In this document: piece by piece, positions 5,127 through 8,245 of the stretch
Layout: every line of letters starts with the position of its first letter
Numbering within the stretch: position 1 is the first letter of the stretch
DNA from: an uncultured Eubacteriales bacterium
GTDB lineage: Bacteria; Bacillota; Clostridia; Oscillospirales; CAG-272
Direction of reading: 5' to 3'
Assembly: GCA_900545935.1 (NCBI GenBank)
Contig: URAP01000063.1
Coordinates: 1-8,245, forward strand
DNA length: 8,245 nucleotides
Made by a program: the position numbers and the translations under genes
The notes under the pieces: model-generated
What the model saw: the letters and a program-made list of their open reading frames with translations, nothing else
Database searches by the model: none
What the model was told of the DNA's origin: nothing

Positions 5127-7883
5127 ATGAAAATGCAAGACGAAAAACACTGTCACGCCGGAGCTGAAGAAACGCTCGAGGCGCTCGGCTCGGATAGGCG
5201 CGGTCTGTCGGATGAGGAGGCTCGAATCAGGCTCGAGAGATTCGGCAGGGGCACACTGAAGGAGGCACGCAGGGAATCTCTCCTGCGGGTCTTTCTGCGG
5301 CAGCTCGCCGATCCGATGGTCATGGCGCTGCTCTGCGCGGCTGCGGTCTCCGCAGCCGTCAGCATCGTCTCGGGCGAGAGCTGCTCCGACTCCTGCATAA
5401 TCCTTGCGGTGGTAGTAATAAATTCGGTGCTCGGAATGGTTCAGGAGTCCCGCGCGGAGGCGGCCATCTCCGCGCTGCGCAGCCTCACGCCGTCATATAC
5501 CACAGTCCTGCGCGGCGGAGAGCGAAAGCGCATCCCGGCGGAGGAGACGGTCCCCGGAGATATCATCGCGCTTGAGGCGGGGGATGCCGTACCCGCAGAT
5601 GCCCGGCTGCTGCGCGCCGATTCGCTCGCCGCCGACGAATCGGTGCTGACCGGAGAATCGCTGCCGTGCGAGAAAAATACCGCACGACTGCCGCGCACCG
5701 AGCGTGAGACCCCCGTCGGCGATCGCAAAAATATGCTACATATGGGCAGCTGCATCACCGCAGGCAGTGCGCTCGCCGTCGTTACCGCTACCGGAATGAA
5801 CACCGAGATGGGACACATCGCCGCCTCGCTCGGCACCGGAAGCCGCGACCGCACTCCGCTGCAAAAACGTCTCGCCGCGCTCTCTCGCACTCTGACCGTA
5901 CTCGTCCTCGCCGTCTGCCTCGCGGTCTTTGCCTTTTCCGTGCTCTCGCGCAGAGCTGAGATATCCGCAGGCGACTACACCGTGCTGCTCGACACCTTTA
6001 TGCTCGCGGTCAGCCTCGCCGTCGCGGCTATTCCTGAGGGGCTTGCCGCCGTCGTGACCGTCGTGCTCTCGCTCGGAGTTACACGAATGTCGAAAAAAGG
6101 CGCTATCGTGCGCCGCCTGACCGCCGTTGAGACACTCGGCTGTACAAGTGCGGTCTGCACCGACAAGACCGGCACTCTGACCGAGAACCGCATGACCGTT
6201 GTGCGCGCAGCTTCACCCGAGCCGGAACGGCTCGCGACCGCACTCTCGCTGTGCACCGACGCTTCGGAGCATGCGGACGGCAGCATTGTCGGAGACCCGA
6301 CGCAGGCTGCGCTCGTCGCATATGCCTCGGGGCTCGGACTGCATAAGAGTGAGCTCGACGCGCGCTTTCCCCGCACGGCTGTCCTGCCGTTCGACTCCGC
6401 GCGGAAGCTGATGACCACCGTCCACCGCGCACCGCACGGCTATACGCAGTACACCACCGGCGCGCCCGACGTCGTTATCTCACGCTGCGACCGCATACTG
6501 ACGCCGGACGGCATTCGTCCAATGACAAGCGAGCAGCGCGACAGAGCGCTCGGTGAGATATCCGCGCTCGCAGGGCAGGGGCTGCGCAGCATCGCCGCAG
6601 GAATGAAATGGAGCAGGAGCGGCGGCTCGGCAGAATCGAGGGATGAACGCGGACTCGTCTATCTCGGCGCGGTCGGGATGGAGGACCCGATAAGGCGGGG
6701 CGTGCCCGAGGCACTCGGACTGTGCCGCTCGGCGGGAATGCGCGTTATTATGATAACCGGCGATCATCCTGCCACCGCATTCGCCATTGCACAGCGGCTC
6801 GGTATAGCCGACTCGCCCTCCCGCGTCTGCCTCGGCAGCGAGCTTGACCGCCTCGATGACGACGGTCTGTCACGCGCCGTCGGTCGGTACACCGTCTACT
6901 CGCGCGTCAGCCCCGAGCATAAAACGCGCATAGTTACAGCGCTGCGCCGTGCGGGCTGCATTACCGCCATGACCGGGGACGGGGTAAACGACGCGCCCTC
7001 GCTTCGCGCGGCGGATATCGGGGTCGGCATGGGGCGCGGCGGCAGCGACGTTGTCAGAGGCGTAGCCGATATCATCCTCTCGGACGATAATTTTCCCACC
7101 CTCGTCGACGCGACCCGCGAGGGCAGGCGCATCTACGACAATATCTGTAAGGCGGTGCAATTCCTGCTCTCTTCAAATCTCAGCGAGATAATTACGATCT
7201 TCACCGCGACCGCGCTCGGCTTTACCGTGCTCAGTCCCGCTCAGATACTCTGGATAAATCTCATCACAGATACATTTCCGGCACTCGCGCTCGGACTCGA
7301 GGAGGCAGAGCCGGATATCATGTCACGCCCGCCGCGCAGCCTCGATGAGAAGATAATCGGCGCAGGAGAAGCGGTCGAGATATTGCTTCAGGGAGCACTC
7401 GTTTCGGCGCTCGTGCTCGCCGCCTACCTCGGCGGATGCGTCGGTGATTTCGGCAGCATCGCGCCGCAGAGCAGCGGGACCGGTATGACGATGGCGTTCA
7501 CCTGTATGGCGATGGCGGAGATATTCCATTCCTGCAATATGCGCTCCCGTCACCGCTCAATCTTCTCGCTCGGAACACGCAATCCGACCCTCGCCCTCGC
7601 CGTCGCAGCATCGTTCGTTGTCACCGCAGCCGCAGTGTTCATCCCGCCGCTCCGCACGCTGTTCGGCTTCGCTCCCGTCTCGCTGTCGCAGTATCTCTTC
7701 TCCCTCGCCCTAGCTCTCGCCGTCATACCCGCAGTCGAGCTCGGCAAGGCGCTGCGCGCACTGCTCTCCCACAGACGAGGGCGAGGTGTACGGAGGGGCG
7801 CGAGCGGGACGCGGCGGGAACGCAGCAGGTCGCGGCAGGAACGCGGCTTTTTGAAAAAGACCCGGCGAAAACCTTGTGACTGA
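5127..7883 (+). CDS. P-type (P2A-like) Ca2+-transporting ATPase
   Basis: Ion pump of 918 residues that exports Ca2+ at the cost of ATP. Visible in order: actuator-domain TGES (175-178), M4 site IPEGL (Glu304), phosphorylation motif DKTGT (Asp346), hinge TGDGVNDAP (616-624), then M5, M6 and C-terminal helices to about residue 876. Residues matching the SERCA Ca2+ ligands are all present: Glu304; Asn684 and Glu687 (NLSE, M5); Asn711, Thr714 and Asp715 (NLITD, M6); and Glu798 (M8). In the nucleotide domain Phe422 and Lys427 are kept, but the usual KGAP is TGAP (444-447). Start at 5127 is supported by AGAGG (5114-5118) 8 bases upstream; the frame stays open back to 4908 without a better site. The last about 35 residues are an Arg/Lys-rich tail made from repeats, unusual for the family. 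No clear promoter or terminator was found. Confidence 0.94.
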   Translation: MKMQDEKHCHAGAEETLEALGSDRRGLSDEEARIRLERFGRGTLKEARRESLLRVFLRQLADPMVMALLCAAAVSAAVSIVSGESCSDSCIILAVVVINSVLGMVQESRAEAAISALRSLTPSYTTVLRGGERKRIPAEETVPGDIIALEAGDAVPADARLLRADSLAADESVLTGESLPCEKNTARLPRTERETPVGDRKNMLHMGSCITAGSALAVVTATGMNTEMGHIAASLGTGSRDRTPLQKRLAALSRTLTVLVLAVCLAVFAFSVLSRRAEISAGDYTVLLDTFMLAVSLAVAAIPEGLAAVVTVVLSLGVTRMSKKGAIVRRLTAVETLGCTSAVCTDKTGTLTENRMTVVRAASPEPERLATALSLCTDASEHADGSIVGDPTQAALVAYASGLGLHKSELDARFPRTAVLPFDSARKLMTTVHRAPHGYTQYTTGAPDVVISRCDRILTPDGIRPMTSEQRDRALGEISALAGQGLRSIAAGMKWSRSGGSAESRDERGLVYLGAVGMEDPIRRGVPEALGLCRSAGMRVIMITGDHPATAFAIAQRLGIADSPSRVCLGSELDRLDDDGLSRAVGRYTVYSRVSPEHKTRIVTALRRAGCITAMTGDGVNDAPSLRAADIGVGMGRGGSDVVRGVADIILSDDNFPTLVDATREGRRIYDNICKAVQFLLSSNLSEIITIFTATALGFTVLSPAQILWINLITDTFPALALGLEEAEPDIMSRPPRSLDEKIIGAGEAVEILLQGALVSALVLAAYLGGCVGDFGSIAPQSSGTGMTMAFTCMAMAEIFHSCNMRSRHRSIFSLGTRNPTLALAVAASFVVTAAAVFIPPLRTLFGFAPVSLSQYLFSLALALAVIPAVELGKALRALLSHRRGRGVRRGASGTRRERSRSRQERGFLKKTRRKPCD
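7804..7845 (+). repeat. 21-bp tandem repeat inside the ATPase 3' end
   Basis: Two adjacent 21-bp copies (7804-7824 and 7825-7845) match at 17 of 21 positions. Each is itself two near-copies of a 10/11-base unit (GCGGGACGCG, GCGGGAACGCA, GCAGGTCGCG, GCAGGAACGCG). In the ATPase frame they encode SGTRRER and SRSRQER. The length keeps the frame, so the duplication lengthened the tail by seven residues. Confidence 0.75.
7847..7879. repeat. Palindromic element CTTTTTGAAAAAG with flanks, overlapping the ATPase stop region
   Basis: CTTTTTGAAAAAG (7847-7859) is a near-perfect palindrome, followed by ACCCGGCGAAAACCTTGTG. Read on the minus strand this resembles the left-edge element: AAGGTTTTCGCC, a GGGTC stretch, then TTTTTCAAAAA, compared with AAAGTTTTGAGG, a GGGGAC stretch and TTTTTCAAAA at 18-53. 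I infer a dispersed intergenic repeat family whose copy here has become the end of the ATPase reading frame. Confidence 0.45.
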
Positions 7884-7927
7884 GAAGGGCATTTCTCGGG
7901 CAGAGGGGCTGAGACAATTGCTGACCC

Positions 7928-7984
7928 AAAGTTTTGCTTGCCATTGTGTGCCGACTAAGGCATCAAGCTGATTTAAAGTTTTGC
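7928..7984. repeat. Direct repeats AAAGTTTTGC flanking a small hairpin
   Basis: AAAGTTTTGC occurs at 7928-7937 and again at 7975-7984, 47 bases apart, and AAAGTTTTG also at 18-26. Between them GCTTG (7936-7940) pairs with CAAGC (7964-7968), and TGCC (7949-7952) with GGCA (7959-7962). The second copy coincides with the point where the transposase fragment stops, so these repeats may mark recombination or insertion edges. Confidence 0.35.
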
Positions 7985-8245
7985 CCAGAATACGACAAGC
8001 CCGGTGTTCAGACCTCTGCGCCGCATATCACCGATCAGCTTTAGCTCTTGCTCGGTGCGCTGATTCGGATGATGGTGCGGTCTGCGCGATTTCGCACGCA
8101 GTGATTCAATCGTGCCGTCATACCTACGCAGACGCAGCCACCGATAGATGTACTGTCGATTCGTTTTGTACTTGATCGCTGCCTTTGTTACTCCGTATTT
8201 CTGCGAATATTTCAAAAGGGATTGACGAAACTTCATATCCTGTGT
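7973..8245 (-). pseudogene. Truncated IS transposase (N-terminal helix-turn-helix part)
   Basis: The frame runs in from the right edge, with the first ATG in view at 8236, and encodes 87 residues. It has a helix-turn-helix at about 10-37 (SQKYGVTKAAIKYKTNRQYIYRW), then RYDG..SL, a RRPHHHPNQ linker and MRRRGLNTGLVVFWAKL. This matches the N-terminus of the IS3/IS481-like DDE transposases I recall as abundant in gut Clostridia. Intact members continue past VFW-KL into an integrase catalytic domain of some hundreds of residues. Here a TAA at 7975-7973 ends it, and no DDE domain follows in the window. ACGCAG is duplicated in tandem (8126-8131, 8132-8137), adding Leu-Arg to the W-x-x-RYDG spacing as I remember it. 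No good ribosome binding site precedes 8236, and the frame remains open to the window edge, so the true start may lie outside. Probably a dead remnant. Confidence 0.8.

Noticed and set aside
7882..7897. GAGAA/TTCTC hairpin after the ATPase stop codon as its terminator
   Set aside because: The stem is only 5 bp, not GC-rich, and is followed by CGGGCAG rather than a T run.
7884..7970. TPP-riboswitch-like string GGCTGAGA...TGACCC downstream of the ATPase
   Set aside because: Only the GGCTGAGA-type fragment fits. The second conserved arm (CTGATCTGGATAATGCCAG-type) is absent, and no thiamine gene follows in the window.
1..8245. CRISPR array, tRNA/rRNA genes, toxin-antitoxin or defence genes
   Set aside because: I looked for regularly spaced repeats, cloverleaf-type segments and small paired frames and saw none that can be supported.

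Overview
The window looks like a chromosomal segment of a GC-rich Gram-positive gut-type bacterium, most likely a Clostridia/Oscillospirales (Ruminococcaceae-like) member of the Bacillota. This is inferred from consensus sigma-A promoters, strong AGGAGG-type ribosome binding sites, the protein families present, a transposase fragment of a kind I recall as common in that group, and palindromes of the type CTTTTGAAAAAG. No rRNA or marker gene is present to confirm it.

Layout. Bases 1-4692 hold four genes, all on the minus strand. In transcription order they are a Gfo/Idh/MocA-family oxidoreductase (4692-3598), a TIM-barrel sugar phosphate isomerase/epimerase (3474-2509), a MATE-family multidrug/cation antiporter (2187-838) and a small DUF308/HdeD-like membrane protein (659-78). 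The first two form one transcription unit. It starts at a perfect consensus promoter (TTGACA-17-TATAAT, 4803-4775) and ends at a textbook intrinsic terminator (2433-2397). The MATE gene and the DUF308 gene each have their own good promoter (2385-2357 and 760-733). The plus strand carries one large gene, a P-type Ca2+-transporting ATPase (5127-7883), divergent from the oxidoreductase gene. The right edge (7973-8245) is the N-terminal piece of a broken DDE-type transposase gene.

How the genes work together. The oxidoreductase/isomerase pair probably acts in sequence on a sugar, cyclitol or glycoside: NAD(P)-dependent oxidation, then metal-dependent isomerisation, epimerisation or elimination. 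No transporter, kinase or glycosidase is next to it, so the substrate is open. The MATE, DUF308 and ATPase genes are unrelated membrane functions.

Most worth a second look: (i) the roughly 160-nt MATE leader, which starts with a terminator-like hairpin and a possible competing stem; (ii) the repeat-rich control region of the sugar genes; (iii) the Arg-rich C-terminal tail of the Ca2+-ATPase, encoded by a 21-bp tandem duplication and a palindromic element related to one at the left edge; (iv) a Lys-to-Thr change in the ATPase KGAP motif. I saw no CRISPR array, phage gene, defence system, tRNA or clearly new multi-gene system.
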